NCBI RefSeq assembly: GCF_000392615.1
Contig: NZ_KB933398.1
Coordinates: 377,729 to 441,728, forward strand
DNA from: Lysinibacillus sphaericus OT4b.31
GTDB lineage: Bacteria; Bacillota; Bacilli; Bacillales_A; Planococcaceae
DNA length: 64,000 nt
Reading direction: 5' to 3'
Shown here: positions 1 through 9,247 of the stretch, piece by piece
How positions within the stretch are numbered: the stretch's first letter is position 1
Layout of the letters: each line of letters starts with the position of its first letter
The notes under the pieces: model-generated
Seen by the model: only the letters and a program-made list of their open reading frames with translations
The model's database searches: none
What the model was told of the DNA's origin: nothing
Translations under genes and position numbers: made by a program

Positions 1-7
1 AGAGGTT

Positions 8-83
8 TACCGCTCGGGTAAGCCGAGTTATCGCTCAGGTAGTGTACCATACTGCTCTGCTAAAGTATTGTCCCTCTCAGGTA
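8..83. repeat. Degenerate 21-bp tandem repeat array A
   Basis: Four units start at 8, 29, 50 and 71, exactly 21 bp apart. Each has a 13-bp core resembling TACCGCTCAGGTA followed by an 8-bp linker. A fifth, very weak unit may follow near 92-95. The same period and core recur at 15295-15391 and 31294-31455. The array lies beyond the 3' end of trhO, and its true left end may be outside the window. The function is unknown. Confidence 0.75.
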
Positions 84-198
84 AGCCAAGCTCAACCCCA
101 CTCAGTTCTGAAGAAGTAATTGAAAGTTCAACTGGATGCATAAGTCGTTCTAATTCTAATATAGAATACTTGTCACTAATGTTGTCATGTACAGTGCA

Positions 199-329
199 AA
201 AAAGCATCTTCCTAGCTGATCTGCCCCGTAAAAGTTAGACACCAATCTAACTTTTACGGGGGTTTTAGAAGTTGCTTAACTAAATATGTCTAACTTTTTT
301 GGGTCAGATCATAGCGGGAGATGCTTTTT
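199..329. terminator. Rho-independent terminator split by an insertion
   Basis: The arms at 199-212 and 316-329 pair over 14 bp with one G-U pair (AAAAAGCATCTTCC with GGGAGATGCTTTTT). Each arm ends in a run of A or T, so it could terminate trhO on the minus strand and any gene entering from the left. The two arms are separated by a 95-bp element and its 4-bp target duplication. Removing these leaves an uninterrupted hairpin with loop TAGC. Confidence 0.75.
217..311. mobile_element. 95-bp miniature IS-derived element (MITE-like)
   Basis: The ends are 25-bp imperfect inverted repeats: TGATCTGCCCCGTAAAAGTT at the left, and a right end whose complement begins TGATCTGACCCAAAAAAGTT. About 22 of 25 positions match. 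TAGC directly flanks both sides (213-216 and 312-315), consistent with a 4-bp target duplication. The termini resemble those of IS3/IS150-type elements, from my knowledge of that family. Inside, a second 16-bp perfect dyad pairs 224-239 with 246-261. There is no transposase, so any movement would need one supplied in trans. Confidence 0.7.
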
Positions 330-363
330 CTTATTAATCATCAGACTGTACTCATTTTAAAAG

Positions 364-1335
364 TTATTTTGGAGATACTTGAGCCTGTGCAATTTTTGCG
401 ATTTGTTCCTCGACTTGCGTTGTTGTCCATTCATTTTCTACAACGAAGAAGTTATGTTCAGCACGACGGCAATCGTCTGAACAGCTGCGCATATAAAATG
501 CCTCATGTTTTTCTTCGCATAGCATTAACTTATGGCAATTAGGGTTAGCGCAGTTTGTATAGCGCTCTGTCGGTTCACCCGTGAAGTAATCTTTTCCCAC
601 AACAACATGCTCAACCTGATTGATTGGAACACTGCGACGGCGGTCGAAGACAAACATTTGACCATCCCATAGCTGTCCTTTTACCTCAGGATCCTTCGCA
701 TAGGTTGCAATACCTCCATGTAATTGGCCGACACTTTCTCCATATCCTTCGCGTTTTAACCAGCCTGAAAACTTTTCGCAGCGAATACCGCCTGTACAAT
801 AAGTTAATATTTTCTTGCCAGCGAAATCTTCCTTGTGTTGTTCCATCCAAGCAGGTAAATCACGGAAGTTCTCGATATCAGGGCGCACAGCTCCACGGAA
901 ATGTCCTAGGTCAAATTCATAATCATTACGTGCATCAATGACAATCGTATTGTCCTCTTGCATACGTGTCATGAATTCCTTTGGCGTTAAGTAATCCCCT
1001 GTTATTTCTAACGGATTAATGTCATTTTCTAAACCGAGGTGGACAATTTCATGGCGAGGGCGGACATGCATTTTTTTAAAGGTATGTCCTTGTACTTCAT
1101 CGATTTTCCACATAATATCGCTAAAACGAGTATCTGCTTTCATATGATTCATGTAGGTCTCTGTTTGCTCGACAGTGCCAGAAACAGTGCCGTTGATACC
1201 TTCTACACCAACTAAAATTCGACCAAGCAGTCCGATTTCCGTGCACAATGCTAAATGCTCTGCTGCAAATGCTTCAGGGTCTTCAATAGCAATATATTTA
1301 TAAAAAAGTAATACACGATAGTCCATTTGAGTCAC
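364..1335 (-). CDS. trhO: tRNA uridine(34) hydroxylase TrhO (rhodanese family)
   Basis: This 323-residue protein matches the TrhO/YceA family, which hydroxylates U34 of some tRNAs as the first step toward wobble 5-methoxyuridine. The N-terminal alpha/beta domain covers about residues 1-110. The rhodanese domain follows, with the active-site loop [11 protein letters not shown] and catalytic Cys180. A Cys-rich tail lies near residues 262-290 (CANPNC, then C..DC). The start is GTG at 1335 behind AAAGGTGG; an ATG three codons downstream is further from the site. It is transcribed alone toward the window's left edge and ends near the interrupted terminator. The family assignment is firm. Confidence 0.9.
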   Translation of the reverse strand: MTQMDYRVLLFYKYIAIEDPEAFAAEHLALCTEIGLLGRILVGVEGINGTVSGTVEQTETYMNHMKADTRFSDIMWKIDEVQGHTFKKMHVRPRHEIVHLGLENDINPLEITGDYLTPKEFMTRMQEDNTIVIDARNDYEFDLGHFRGAVRPDIENFRDLPAWMEQHKEDFAGKKILTYCTGGIRCEKFSGWLKREGYGESVGQLHGGIATYAKDPEVKGQLWDGQMFVFDRRRSVPINQVEHVVVGKDYFTGEPTERYTNCANPNCHKLMLCEEKHEAFYMRSCSDDCRRAEHNFFVVENEWTTTQVEEQIAKIAQAQVSPK

Positions 1336-1441
1336 AACGATTTACCACCTTTAATTCAATATTCGTCATTAAATATAGCATAACAAGTGCTGTTTTGCGT
1401 AGGAGAGAAGGATTTTTCAGAAAAAACACGAATAGTATATA

Positions 1442-1457
1442 GTGAATGACTATTCAT
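1442..1457 (+). promoter_or_regulatory. Candidate FadR-type operator upstream of the crotonase gene
   Basis: The inverted repeat GTGAATGACTATTCAT lies directly after a TATATAGT -10-like element and about 18 bp before the start codon. It fits the left part of the B. subtilis FadR (YsiA) consensus TGAATGA-N-T-N2-TCATTCA. It also has the same NTGAAT-N4-ATTCAT build as the site in front of lcfB at 38091. Repression by a fatty-acid-responsive TetR-type regulator is inferred. Confidence 0.6.
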
Positions 1458-1474
1458 ATTTGGGGGTGTAGAGC

Positions 1475-2257
1475 ATGGAATTTACAACAATTACATTAGA
1501 AAAATTAGAGCGTCGTGCTACATTAACGTTAAATCGACCGCAGGCCATGAATGCGATGGATGATGTAATGATGCGGGAATTAGCAGAGTGTTTTGAAGCA
1601 CTACAACAAGAGCAAGAAATACAAATTTTAGTTATTAGAGGGGAAGGTAAAGTCTTTTCTGCTGGTGGCGATATAAAAGCCATGGTAGATCCAACTAAGC
1701 CACTTGATATTGATGAAGCGATGGCGTATTTAACACGAATTGTAAAGGCTTATTATCAGCTACCAATGCTTGTCATTGCAGCAGTTCATGGTGCATCAGC
1801 CGGCTTAGGCTTTAGCTTGACGTTAGGAGCAGATATCGTTGTTGCATGCGAAAATAGCAAACTAGCTATGAATTTTATTGGAATTGGCTTAATTCCTGAT
1901 GGTGGCGGTCACTTCTTTATGAAGGAACGTGTCGGCAATGTGAAGGCAAAACAAATGATTTGGGAAGGCAAAGTGTTATCAGCAAATGAAGCGCAAGATG
2001 CTGGCTTAATTGATTATGTAGCGCCAGAAGGTACTGTTTTTGCAATGGCTGATCAACTTGTTGGTAAAATGCTTGCGTCTCCGATTGTTTCCATGATTAC
2101 CACAAAAAAAATACTACATGCGCAAAATCTACCACAATTAGAACGTATTTTAGAAATGGAAGCAGAGGGGCAATCAGCAATGCGCAAAACAGTTGATCAC
2201 CTTGAAGGCATCCATGCGTTTGTAGAAAAAAGAATGCCGGTTTTTGCAGGTAAATAA
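1475..2257 (+). CDS. Enoyl-CoA hydratase/isomerase family protein
   Basis: This is a 260-residue crotonase-fold protein of usual length, corresponding in position to B. subtilis yhaR. The oxyanion-hole segments are visible: FSAGGDIKAM near residues 60-70 and GASAGLGFSLTLGADIV near 105-123. A C-terminal helical lid follows. The expected activity is hydration or isomerisation of enoyl-CoA esters, but the exact substrate cannot be read from sequence. ATG 1475 follows GGGGGTG at good spacing. The FadR-like operator in its promoter supports a role in fatty-acid beta-oxidation. It is monocistronic and ends at a hairpin at 2329-2362. Confidence 0.85.
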   Translation: MEFTTITLEKLERRATLTLNRPQAMNAMDDVMMRELAECFEALQQEQEIQILVIRGEGKVFSAGGDIKAMVDPTKPLDIDEAMAYLTRIVKAYYQLPMLVIAAVHGASAGLGFSLTLGADIVVACENSKLAMNFIGIGLIPDGGGHFFMKERVGNVKAKQMIWEGKVLSANEAQDAGLIDYVAPEGTVFAMADQLVGKMLASPIVSMITTKKILHAQNLPQLERILEMEAEGQSAMRKTVDHLEGIHAFVEKRMPVFAGK

Positions 2258-2328
2258 AGAGCAATTAACCCTTGGCGTACTTGTATCATTGAACTGACGC
2301 TATTACATGTAGATCAAATGAAAAAATG

Positions 2329-2362
2329 AAAAGGCACTAGCATTAGTTTGCTACGTGCCTTT
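2329..2362. terminator. Terminator between the crotonase gene and the small minus-strand gene
   Basis: AAGGCAC-TAGCA pairs with TGCTA-C-GTGCCTT (one bulged C), followed by TTTG. On the minus strand it is followed by a T-rich tract, so it can serve both convergent genes. Confidence 0.65.
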
Positions 2363-2376
2363 GTTTATTCCAACTT

Positions 2377-2562
2377 TTAAACATGGAATAAGATTAATTT
2401 ACCAGATGCATTTACGAGTCGATGTGTTTTTTCTGAAACGCCCTTTTCATCAATTTGTTGTTGACCGCTTATTTTTGCGGCTTCATCGTTTTCAAATGTC
2501 CATGTTTCATCAAATAATGTTTCCCCTGTTCTTTCAAAAGCTGTAAAACGGTAATTCTCCAT
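2377..2562 (-). CDS. YhzD-like small conserved protein
   Basis: This is a 61-residue acidic protein starting MENYRFTAFERTGE and ending with HRLVNASGKLILFHV. The composition and position beside yhaR/yhaO homologues resemble the small cytosolic YhzD-like family of Bacillus, whose function is unknown. I chose ATG 2562 because it follows AAAGGGTGGGG. A longer upstream reading of 82 residues lacks a ribosome binding site. It is convergent with the crotonase gene. The family name is from memory and moderately sure; that it is a real gene is more certain. Confidence 0.6.
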   Translation of the reverse strand: MENYRFTAFERTGETLFDETWTFENDEAAKISGQQQIDEKGVSEKTHRLVNASGKLILFHV

Positions 2563-2870
2563 AGTCAAACCCCACCCTTTACTTGAAGATACTACTATTA
2601 TACATAGAAGAATTATAAACTTCACGGTATAACTAGCGAATATTTTGATAATTTACAAAAAATGTGTAAATATTTTTACGATAGTAAGAAGAAATATCAT
2701 TGAATTCATTTTTCATCTAGCATGAGTTATGATAAAATAGAACAAATATTCGCTTTTGGCAATAATCAGGACAAGTTCTACTCCATAAGAGTTAATTAAT
2801 GGCACAATGAAACATGAGAACTTACATAATTGCGCAAAGGCGTAATTTATCTATTACTTGAGGTGATTGG
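2563..2870. other. Intergenic region ahead of the yhaONM operon
   Basis: This divergent spacer should hold promoters for the small minus-strand gene and for yhaO. A -10-like TATGATAAAAT lies near 2727-2737, and a short dyad (ATTTACA/TGTGTAAAT) lies near 2650-2671. I found no well-spaced -35, no RNA gene and no further reading frame with a ribosome binding site. Confidence 0.4.
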
Positions 2871-4085
2871 ATGACAACAATTCGTTTTTTCCACATGGCA
2901 GATTTACATTTAGATAGCCCGTTTAAGGGTTTATTTGGTTTACCAGAGCAAAATCTAAAAAAAATACGGACAAGTACTTTCGAAGCTTTCGAAAAAATTA
3001 TTCACAAGGCAATCGATGAGAAGCCTGATTTTTTGCTAATTGTTGGTGATCTTTATGATGGAGAACACCGCAGCCTACAAGCACAAAGACGTTTCCAAGA
3101 GGCAATGGAAGTACTATTTCAGCACAACATACCAGTTATTTTAAGCTATGGTAATCACGATCATCTAAATGGCTCATGGACACGCTTTGCTTTACCTAGC
3201 AATGTTTATGAATTACCAGCTGAGACGAGTGTTGTACAATTGAAAATACGTGGTCAACAGGTTAATATTTATGGTTTTAGCTATGGTGAACGACATATAA
3301 AGGAATCAATCATTGAAAGTTACCCCATTGCAAATGATCAGCATGCTATTCATATCGGTATGTTGCATGGCAGTGAATCGAGTGATACAACACACGCTGT
3401 TTATGCTCCATTTAAAAAAGAACAACTTCTAGAAAAAAATTATCATTACTGGGCGCTTGGTCATATTCATAAGAGACAGCTTTTACACAAGGAGCCGCCA
3501 ATCGTATATCCAGGAAATATTCAAAGTCGTCATCGTAACGAGCAAGGATTAAAAGGCTTTTATGATGTGACATTATCACAAAGTTCAGCTGATATGACGT
3601 TTGTGCCAACATCTGCAGTTGTCTATAACACAGTAGAAGTTGACTGTACAGGGATGTTTCATGCAAATGAATTACTTGAGAAGTGTGAAGCGGCACTAGC
3701 CGCTAATCGTCAAGAATACGGTGCATCTGTAGTAGAATTGCATTTAAAAAATATAGATGAGCAGGCAGAAGCCTTATTTGAACATGCCACGGTAGATGCT
3801 TGGCTTGAAACTATTCGAGAGGTAGAGGACGGTAATGAGCCGATGTGTTGGGTGCAAAAACTTATGTATCATCGAACGGCAACACCCTATGAACCAACTG
3901 CAGCTACTGAATCTGTGATAAATTTAATGGAGCAATGGGACATTTCAGCGTGGAAAGATATTTTAAAAGATCTGTATCAACATGCAGGGGGGGCACGATT
4001 TATCGAGCCACTTACGGAGCAAGACGTAGAACATTTAAAGTCTAACGCACAATCGTTATTAGCAGATGAAATTCAAAGGGCGTGA
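2871..4085 (+). CDS. yhaO: DNA repair exonuclease family metallophosphoesterase YhaO
   Basis: This 404-residue protein resembles SbcD/Mre11 nuclease subunits. Metal-binding motifs appear in order: MADLHLDSP (Asp11, His13), GDLYDGEH near residue 60, GNHDH near 97, GMLHGSE near 165 and GHIHKR near 200. A C-terminal capping region of about 170 residues follows. ATG 2871 follows GAGGTG. It overlaps the next gene or abuts it within a few bases. Like SbcCD, YhaO and the coiled-coil ATPase YhaN probably form a DNA-end processing nuclease. That complex is inferred from the family and operon. Confidence 0.88.
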   Translation: MTTIRFFHMADLHLDSPFKGLFGLPEQNLKKIRTSTFEAFEKIIHKAIDEKPDFLLIVGDLYDGEHRSLQAQRRFQEAMEVLFQHNIPVILSYGNHDHLNGSWTRFALPSNVYELPAETSVVQLKIRGQQVNIYGFSYGERHIKESIIESYPIANDQHAIHIGMLHGSESSDTTHAVYAPFKKEQLLEKNYHYWALGHIHKRQLLHKEPPIVYPGNIQSRHRNEQGLKGFYDVTLSQSSADMTFVPTSAVVYNTVEVDCTGMFHANELLEKCEAALAANRQEYGASVVELHLKNIDEQAEALFEHATVDAWLETIREVEDGNEPMCWVQKLMYHRTATPYEPTAATESVINLMEQWDISAWKDILKDLYQHAGGARFIEPLTEQDVEHLKSNAQSLLADEIQRA

Positions 4086-4090
4086 AGGAC

Positions 4091-6982
4091 ATGCTAACAA
4101 TACAAAAAATCCAAATATACGGCTTTGGCAGACACGAAAATGTCACTATCACCTTACAAGATGGTGTTACAATTTTTTATGGTATGAATGAAGCTGGGAA
4201 AACGACGATTCAGCAGTTTATATTACAAATCTTTTTTGGCTTTCCAACAAAGCAACAAGCTCAGCGAAAATATGAACCGAAAACATCAACGAAATATGGT
4301 GGTCAGCTAACGATACTTCATCCGATGTATGGCCAGTGCACAATCGAGCGAGTCAAAGGCAAAGCGACTGGTGATGTGACCGTTTATATGGAGGACGGTG
4401 CTAAGGGCCATGAGGAACTTTTAGCGAAACTATTGCATGGCTATACAAGAGCATCATTTGAGGCAATCTTTTCTTTTTCTATTCATGAACTTCAAGGCAT
4501 TGAAAAAATGTCTGAAGAAGAGTTAACACATTTATTACTTGCATCTGGCACGACTGGCATGCATCAGTTATCCGCACTTGAAAAGAAATTAGACAAGGAT
4601 GCTGGAGAACTATTTAAAAAGGCAGGAAAGCTACCGCTCATTAACCAAAAAATTGAGTATATGAAGCAACTTGAAAAGACTGTTAAGCAAGAGCAAACAG
4701 CGATTCATACATTTGAGGACAAATCACTCACATTACAACAACTTGATCACAAGCTAGCGCATTTGAATAAACAACAAAAAGAGCTACAACAAAGCTGGCA
4801 GCAACTTACGATATTGAAGCAGGCAATACCACTTATTCATCAACAACAGTCGCTACAGCAGACCTTAAAAAACTATGTACAAGTCCAGTTCCCACCTGAA
4901 GGGATAAGACGTTATGAGCAGTTAAAGGACCGTCTAACCCATGAAACATTACAAATGGCGCAGCTAAAGGAGCAATATCAGGTTTTACAAAACAAGCTAC
5001 AATTAACGGTAGATGAGACAATGGTTGATGAAATGGCACGACTGATGCATCAAGAAGCAACATGGAATCAGTTACTCGTTAAGGAGCAGAACTTAATCGA
5101 TGAGCTTTTCTTAATCGAACAAGATATTGATGCGCAGTTTCGTTTATTAGGTGTCCAAGAAAAAGTAGCACAAAAAATCCTTCTTGAGGAAACCGTATCA
5201 CTACAGCAAGAAGAAAAGTTTCAGCAGCAGTTAAGTGTTTTGCAAGAAACTGAAGAAGAGCTGAAATTTCATCTACATGCGATCGAGCAAATACATGTGG
5301 AGCTTGATGGTATAGCGCGACAGAAAAAGCAACTTGAACAGGAGTCATTAACGACTGAGGAACAACATATTTTAGCACAGTGGCCTCAACAAAAGAGAAG
5401 ACTTGAACAATTGCGACAAGCGAGGTCGCAACGCACGAAACAAAAGCAGCCTACATTATTTATATTCTTTACTCTAGTTATAAGTTTGTTGGCTGTGCTA
5501 TATGGCGCTTGGCAAAAAAATATGGCAGTTATCATTGGCGGGGTAGTGATGTCACTATTATCTATAGTGATTTTAAAACGTGCATGGCCCGTTGGTGAGA
5601 CTACAAGCGAGCAAAATAAGCAGTTACTACGGGAATTAGAGCAAGAGGAAAATATTGTTCAAGTTTTACGCATGAAAAAGCAACGACTCGAGGATCGTCG
5701 GATGCTGATAACTGAGCAACAGCAGGAAAAAGAACGTCAATATGCACAGCTAGAACATAAAATTCAGCAGGCAGAGCAGGTAAATGCTGAAAGTACTCAA
5801 AAGCTGCAAAGTTTTTTAGGACGTTATCGTTTAGAAGGGAATGTGCCTAGAACTTTATTGCCAGAGCTGTTTATGCGTATTCGTGGTGTACAAGAACTGG
5901 AAACTAAGAAAAAAAGTATATCGAAACTATTTCAGTCTATACAAACTGAAAAAGTAACGCTATTTGAGCAGATACAGAAGGTACTACAGGAAAGTTATAG
6001 TGAGCAGGAAATTTTTATGCATCTGCGTGCATTCTATCTTACTGTACAAAGAGAACAACAAGACATGGTGCACACCAAAGAGCAGCTCACTAACCTGACA
6101 GACAACATGCAAGAAGTAGAGCCTCTTATGGAAAACTATGAATCTGAAATCGCTCAGTTATTTAGTACTGCAAATGTACAATCGGAGGACGCTTATTACG
6201 AGACTTTTGCACAGTACGAGCAACAGCAAAAACTAAATACGGAGCTACAAACAATTCAGAATCAGTTAGCCTCACTTGAAGTAATCAAACAAGAGACAAT
6301 TATGACCGAAGAGCAACTCAGTGAGAAAATGCAAGCGCTAGAAGAACGTCGAAATGCAATCCAGTTAGAAATCGATCGTTGCTTAGAAGAGCGAGCCACA
6401 CTACAAATGCAAAAAGAGTTTCTACTCAATGATGAAAAATATGGACAATTGTTGCAACAATTTGAGCAAGAAAAAACAGCACTACAACAGTTAATCGAGC
6501 AGTGGACTACTAAAAAGGCGTTAGCAACAGCGATTCATGAGACATTATTTCAACTTCGTGAGGAAAAATTACCCCAAGTACTTTCGCAGGTCAATGAAAT
6601 TTTTAATACATTAACTGGTAGTCGTTATGACAAGCTCTTAATCAGTGAGGAAGGTCATTTTGAGGCACAAGCAGTTTCGGGATTGCGTTATCATGTCGCA
6701 GAATTATCGCAAGCCACGAAGGAACAAGCCTATATTTCTTTACGACTAGCACTTGCAAAAACCCTTGTAACAACTGCGCCTTTCCCATTTATTATGGATG
6801 ATCCTTTTGTCCATTTTGATCGAAACCGCACAAACAAAATGGTACAATTGATGAAAGAAGTAGGATATGAACGTCAAATTTTATATTTTACTTGCCATGA
6901 AGCGATGCTCGGGTTTTGGCAAAAAGAGCAAATTGTCGATCTAGGAGCACTAGCAAATGAAAGGGGAGTGACGTCAACATGA
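4091..6982 (+). CDS. yhaN: SbcC-like coiled-coil AAA ATPase YhaN with a central membrane hairpin
   Basis: This is a 963-residue SMC/Rad50-like ATPase. The Walker A motif GMNEAGKT is near residue 35, long Gln/Glu-rich coiled coils occupy most of the middle, and the C terminus has an ABC-signature-like segment ([18 protein letters not shown]) and Walker [12 protein letters not shown]. At residues about 453-498, where Rad50/SbcC carry a zinc hook, there are two hydrophobic stretches that look like a transmembrane hairpin. ATG 4091 is preferred over a GTG at 4082. The stop overlaps yhaM by four bases, so translation is probably coupled. Confidence 0.87.
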   Translation: MLTIQKIQIYGFGRHENVTITLQDGVTIFYGMNEAGKTTIQQFILQIFFGFPTKQQAQRKYEPKTSTKYGGQLTILHPMYGQCTIERVKGKATGDVTVYMEDGAKGHEELLAKLLHGYTRASFEAIFSFSIHELQGIEKMSEEELTHLLLASGTTGMHQLSALEKKLDKDAGELFKKAGKLPLINQKIEYMKQLEKTVKQEQTAIHTFEDKSLTLQQLDHKLAHLNKQQKELQQSWQQLTILKQAIPLIHQQQSLQQTLKNYVQVQFPPEGIRRYEQLKDRLTHETLQMAQLKEQYQVLQNKLQLTVDETMVDEMARLMHQEATWNQLLVKEQNLIDELFLIEQDIDAQFRLLGVQEKVAQKILLEETVSLQQEEKFQQQLSVLQETEEELKFHLHAIEQIHVELDGIARQKKQLEQESLTTEEQHILAQWPQQKRRLEQLRQARSQRTKQKQPTLFIFFTLVISLLAVLYGAWQKNMAVIIGGVVMSLLSIVILKRAWPVGETTSEQNKQLLRELEQEENIVQVLRMKKQRLEDRRMLITEQQQEKERQYAQLEHKIQQAEQVNAESTQKLQSFLGRYRLEGNVPRTLLPELFMRIRGVQELETKKKSISKLFQSIQTEKVTLFEQIQKVLQESYSEQEIFMHLRAFYLTVQREQQDMVHTKEQLTNLTDNMQEVEPLMENYESEIAQLFSTANVQSEDAYYETFAQYEQQQKLNTELQTIQNQLASLEVIKQETIMTEEQLSEKMQALEERRNAIQLEIDRCLEERATLQMQKEFLLNDEKYGQLLQQFEQEKTALQQLIEQWTTKKALATAIHETLFQLREEKLPQVLSQVNEIFNTLTGSRYDKLLISEEGHFEAQAVSGLRYHVAELSQATKEQAYISLRLALAKTLVTTAPFPFIMDDPFVHFDRNRTNKMVQLMKEVGYERQILYFTCHEAMLGFWQKEQIVDLGALANERGVTST

Positions 6983-7917
6983 AAGGTATTACGACGCTCC
7001 AAGTAGGAGAATCAGTTGATCAATTTTTATTAATTAAACAGGCGACAAAAGGTGTTACAACTGTAGGAAAGCCATTTATGTCACTGTTACTACAAGATAA
7101 GAGTGGAGACATTGAGGCAAAGCTATGGGATACAAATGAAGATCATGAAAAAATGTACCATGCAGAGGCTATTGTTCGCGTAGGAGGAGAAATCCATGAC
7201 TATCGCGGCAAAAATCAATTACGCATTAAGACAATCCGTGTTGCAAAAGCAGAGGAGGGAATTGCTATTAACGATTTAGTGCCTTCTTCCGCTACTCCAA
7301 AAGAACAACTTTATGAGGAATTAACGCAATTCTTCTTTGATATTAAGAATCCAAATATCTCACGTATCACACGTGCAGCTATTAAAAAGCATCAGGATGC
7401 TATTTTAGTATTCCCTGCTGCAACGAAGAATCACCATGACTATGCATCCGGTTTACTGGATCATATGGTATCTATGTTAAAACTAGGAAAGGCAATCGCT
7501 GATTTATATCCAACATTAAATCGTGACTTGTTATATGCGGGTATTATTTTACATGATATCGGGAAGGTCGTTGAATTATCTGGTCCTGTTGCGACAATGT
7601 ACACTGTTGAGGGCAATTTACTTGGTCATATTACAATTATGGTGAATGAAATTGCCAAAATTGCAGATGAGCTTGAGATTGACGGCGAAGAAGTAATGCT
7701 CTTGCAACATCTAGTGTTATCACATCATGGTAAAGAAGAGTGGGGTAGCCCTAAAAAACCAATGATTCAAGAAGCAGAAATCTTGCATTATATCGATAAT
7801 ATTGATGCCAAGATGAACATGCTCACGCGTGCACTCGGCAAAACAGCGCCTGGAGAATTTACCGAGAGACTATTCCCACTTGATAATCGCTCATTTTATA
7901 AACCGAATATTGAGTAA
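6979..7917 (+). CDS. yhaM: 3'-5' exoribonuclease YhaM
   Basis: This 312-residue protein matches YhaM of Gram-positive bacteria. An N-terminal OB-fold nucleic-acid-binding domain (about residues 1-90) is followed by an HD hydrolase domain. The metal ligands are visible in [20 protein letters not shown] and [10 protein letters not shown]. The family degrades short RNA, and also DNA, from the 3' end in the cytoplasm. ATG 6979 overlaps the yhaN stop (ATGA). The operon yhaO-yhaN-yhaM ends at a strong bidirectional terminator that it shares with the convergent prsA. Confidence 0.92.
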   Translation: MKGITTLQVGESVDQFLLIKQATKGVTTVGKPFMSLLLQDKSGDIEAKLWDTNEDHEKMYHAEAIVRVGGEIHDYRGKNQLRIKTIRVAKAEEGIAINDLVPSSATPKEQLYEELTQFFFDIKNPNISRITRAAIKKHQDAILVFPAATKNHHDYASGLLDHMVSMLKLGKAIADLYPTLNRDLLYAGIILHDIGKVVELSGPVATMYTVEGNLLGHITIMVNEIAKIADELEIDGEEVMLLQHLVLSHHGKEEWGSPKKPMIQEAEILHYIDNIDAKMNMLTRALGKTAPGEFTERLFPLDNRSFYKPNIE

Positions 7918-7919
7918 AC

Positions 7920-7955
7920 AAAAAGGGTTACGCCTGTATGAGCGTAACCCTTTTT
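7920..7955. terminator. Bidirectional terminator, yhaM/prsA
   Basis: A perfect 14-bp stem (AAAAAGGGTTACGC with GCGTAACCCTTTTT) encloses an 8-nt loop. A and T tracts on both sides let it serve both convergent genes. Confidence 0.9.
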
Positions 7956-7973
7956 CATATAGTAAATTAATCA

Positions 7974-8945
7974 CTATTTAGATTCTTTTTCAGTATCTTC
8001 AGCTTTACCTTCTGCTTTGTCTTCTTCAGCAGCTTTTTTAGCTTCTTCTTCAGCAGCTTTTGCTTGATCTTCACTTGTCGTTGTGAAGAATTCTAGTGAT
8101 TGTTTTAAATCTTTATCAGATGTTTTGACGCCAGCATCTTTCGCCATTTTTGCGATGATATCTTTTAGAATTACTTGTGCTTCGCCTGTTTGGTTCAACT
8201 TACCAAGCATTGTTGTACGAATGTTTTCTTCTTCGTCTTCGAATTTGCCAATATCCTTCGTATCACGCTTGTCCGTAATTTCGATAACGTGGTAACCAAA
8301 GCTTGATTGAACTGGCTCACTTAATGTATTTAATTCAAGTGCATAAGCAGCATCGTTGAACTCATCTACCATCGTACCAACTGAGAACCAACCTAATTCG
8401 CCACCTTTTGCTGCTGAACCAGTATCTGTTGAGTATTCTTTTGCCACATCAGCAAACGAAGCGCCGCCTTTAATTTTTTCAATAGCTTCTTTCGCTGTTT
8501 TCTCATCAGCTACTAGAATATGACGACCATTTAATTCTGTTTTCATTTGTTCATAATATTTTTTTACGTCTTCTTCTTTAATTGCTTGATCTTTCAATGC
8601 TTTTTCTTGAAGAAGTTGAACACGTAATGAATCTTTAAAGCCACTTTCTGTTAAGCCACTTTCAGCAAGTGCTTGTGCAAAGCCATCACCAAATTGAGAT
8701 GAAGTTGCGTCATAAGCTTCTTTAATTTCTTTGTCTGTTACTTCGTATTTGTCAGCTAATACTTTTTCAGTCAACATTTGTTGAAGAACATATGAGCCCG
8801 TTAAGCTTTTCGCTTTTTCGTTAAAGTCAGCTACTGAAATATCGCCTACTTTAGAAGTAACTAATGCTTTGTCATCGGCTCCGCTACAAGCACCAAGGGC
8901 TAAAATAGAAGCAGCTAATGTTAAAGATAAAACAGTCTTTTTCAT
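7974..8945 (-). CDS. prsA: Foldase lipoprotein PrsA
   Basis: This is a 323-residue extracytoplasmic peptidyl-prolyl isomerase. It has a lipoprotein signal (MKKTVLSLTLAASILALGAC, Cys20), an N-terminal chaperone domain, a parvulin domain at about residues 135-225 (NGRHILVADEKTA, GGELGWFS, FGYHVIEI) and a charged Glu/Lys/Ala-rich tail. PrsA folds secreted proteins and penicillin-binding proteins at the outer face of the membrane. ATG 8945 follows AGGAGAG. In Bacillus it is repressed by Hpr/ScoC, whose gene lies nearby; that link is known for B. subtilis, not shown here. Confidence 0.93.
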   Translation of the reverse strand: MKKTVLSLTLAASILALGACSGADDKALVTSKVGDISVADFNEKAKSLTGSYVLQQMLTEKVLADKYEVTDKEIKEAYDATSSQFGDGFAQALAESGLTESGFKDSLRVQLLQEKALKDQAIKEEDVKKYYEQMKTELNGRHILVADEKTAKEAIEKIKGGASFADVAKEYSTDTGSAAKGGELGWFSVGTMVDEFNDAAYALELNTLSEPVQSSFGYHVIEITDKRDTKDIGKFEDEEENIRTTMLGKLNQTGEAQVILKDIIAKMAKDAGVKTSDKDLKQSLEFFTTTSEDQAKAAEEEAKKAAEEDKAEGKAEDTEKESK

Positions 8946-9038
8946 AATGGATATTCTCTCCTAACTTTCATTTCGTCCATTTTTTACTATAACATAAACG
9001 ATTTAAAAACAAAATGGTTCCCCCCTTGAGTATAGCCT

Positions 9039-9067
9039 ATATTTCAAAATTCGAAGCGCATAGGATA
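9039..9067 (+). promoter_or_regulatory. Candidate sporulation (sigma-E/K type) promoter of the YjcZ-like gene
   Basis: ATATT at 9039-9043 is followed after 15 bp by CATAGGATA at 9059-9067. This fits the ATATT/CATA pattern of sigma-E promoters and the CATANNNTA -10 of sigma-K. It would start RNA about 18 bases before the ATG at 9091. The assignment rests on pattern only. Confidence 0.5.
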
Positions 9068-9090
9068 TAGAAAAGAAAGGGGGTGAAGTT

Positions 9091-9198
9091 ATGAGCAACG
9101 GAGGATACGGTGGTGGCGGTGGCTACGGCTCAGGCTTTGCTTTATTAGTTGTGCTCTTTATTTTATTAATTATTGTTGGTGCAGCGTTCCTATATTAA
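9091..9198 (+). CDS. YjcZ family sporulation miniprotein (SscA-like)
   Basis: This is a 35-residue protein with a Gly/Tyr-rich head ([16 protein letters not shown]) followed by one hydrophobic helix ([19 protein letters not shown]). It is a textbook member of the YjcZ/SscA family, whose members include small spore-associated membrane proteins. ATG 9091 follows AAAGGGGGTG. A sporulation-type promoter candidate lies immediately upstream and a strong terminator immediately downstream, so it is a one-gene unit. It is divergent from prsA. Confidence 0.88.
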   Translation: MSNGGYGGGGGYGSGFALLVVLFILLIIVGAAFLY

Positions 9199-9211
9199 TT
9201 AATAAAATGGC

Positions 9212-9244
9212 GAAAAGCTAAGGGTTTCAAGTCCTTAGCTTTTC
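9212..9244 (+). terminator. Terminator of the YjcZ-like gene
   Basis: A 12-bp stem, GAAAAGCTAAGG with CCTTAGCTTTTC, starts 13 bases after the stop codon. Confidence 0.85.
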
Positions 9245-9247
9245 TTA

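Noticed and set aside
8-107. CRISPR-like interpretation of the 21-bp arrays
   Set aside because: Units are degenerate, the linkers are only 8 bp, the repeat is not a constant 24-37 bp, and there are no cas genes in the window.
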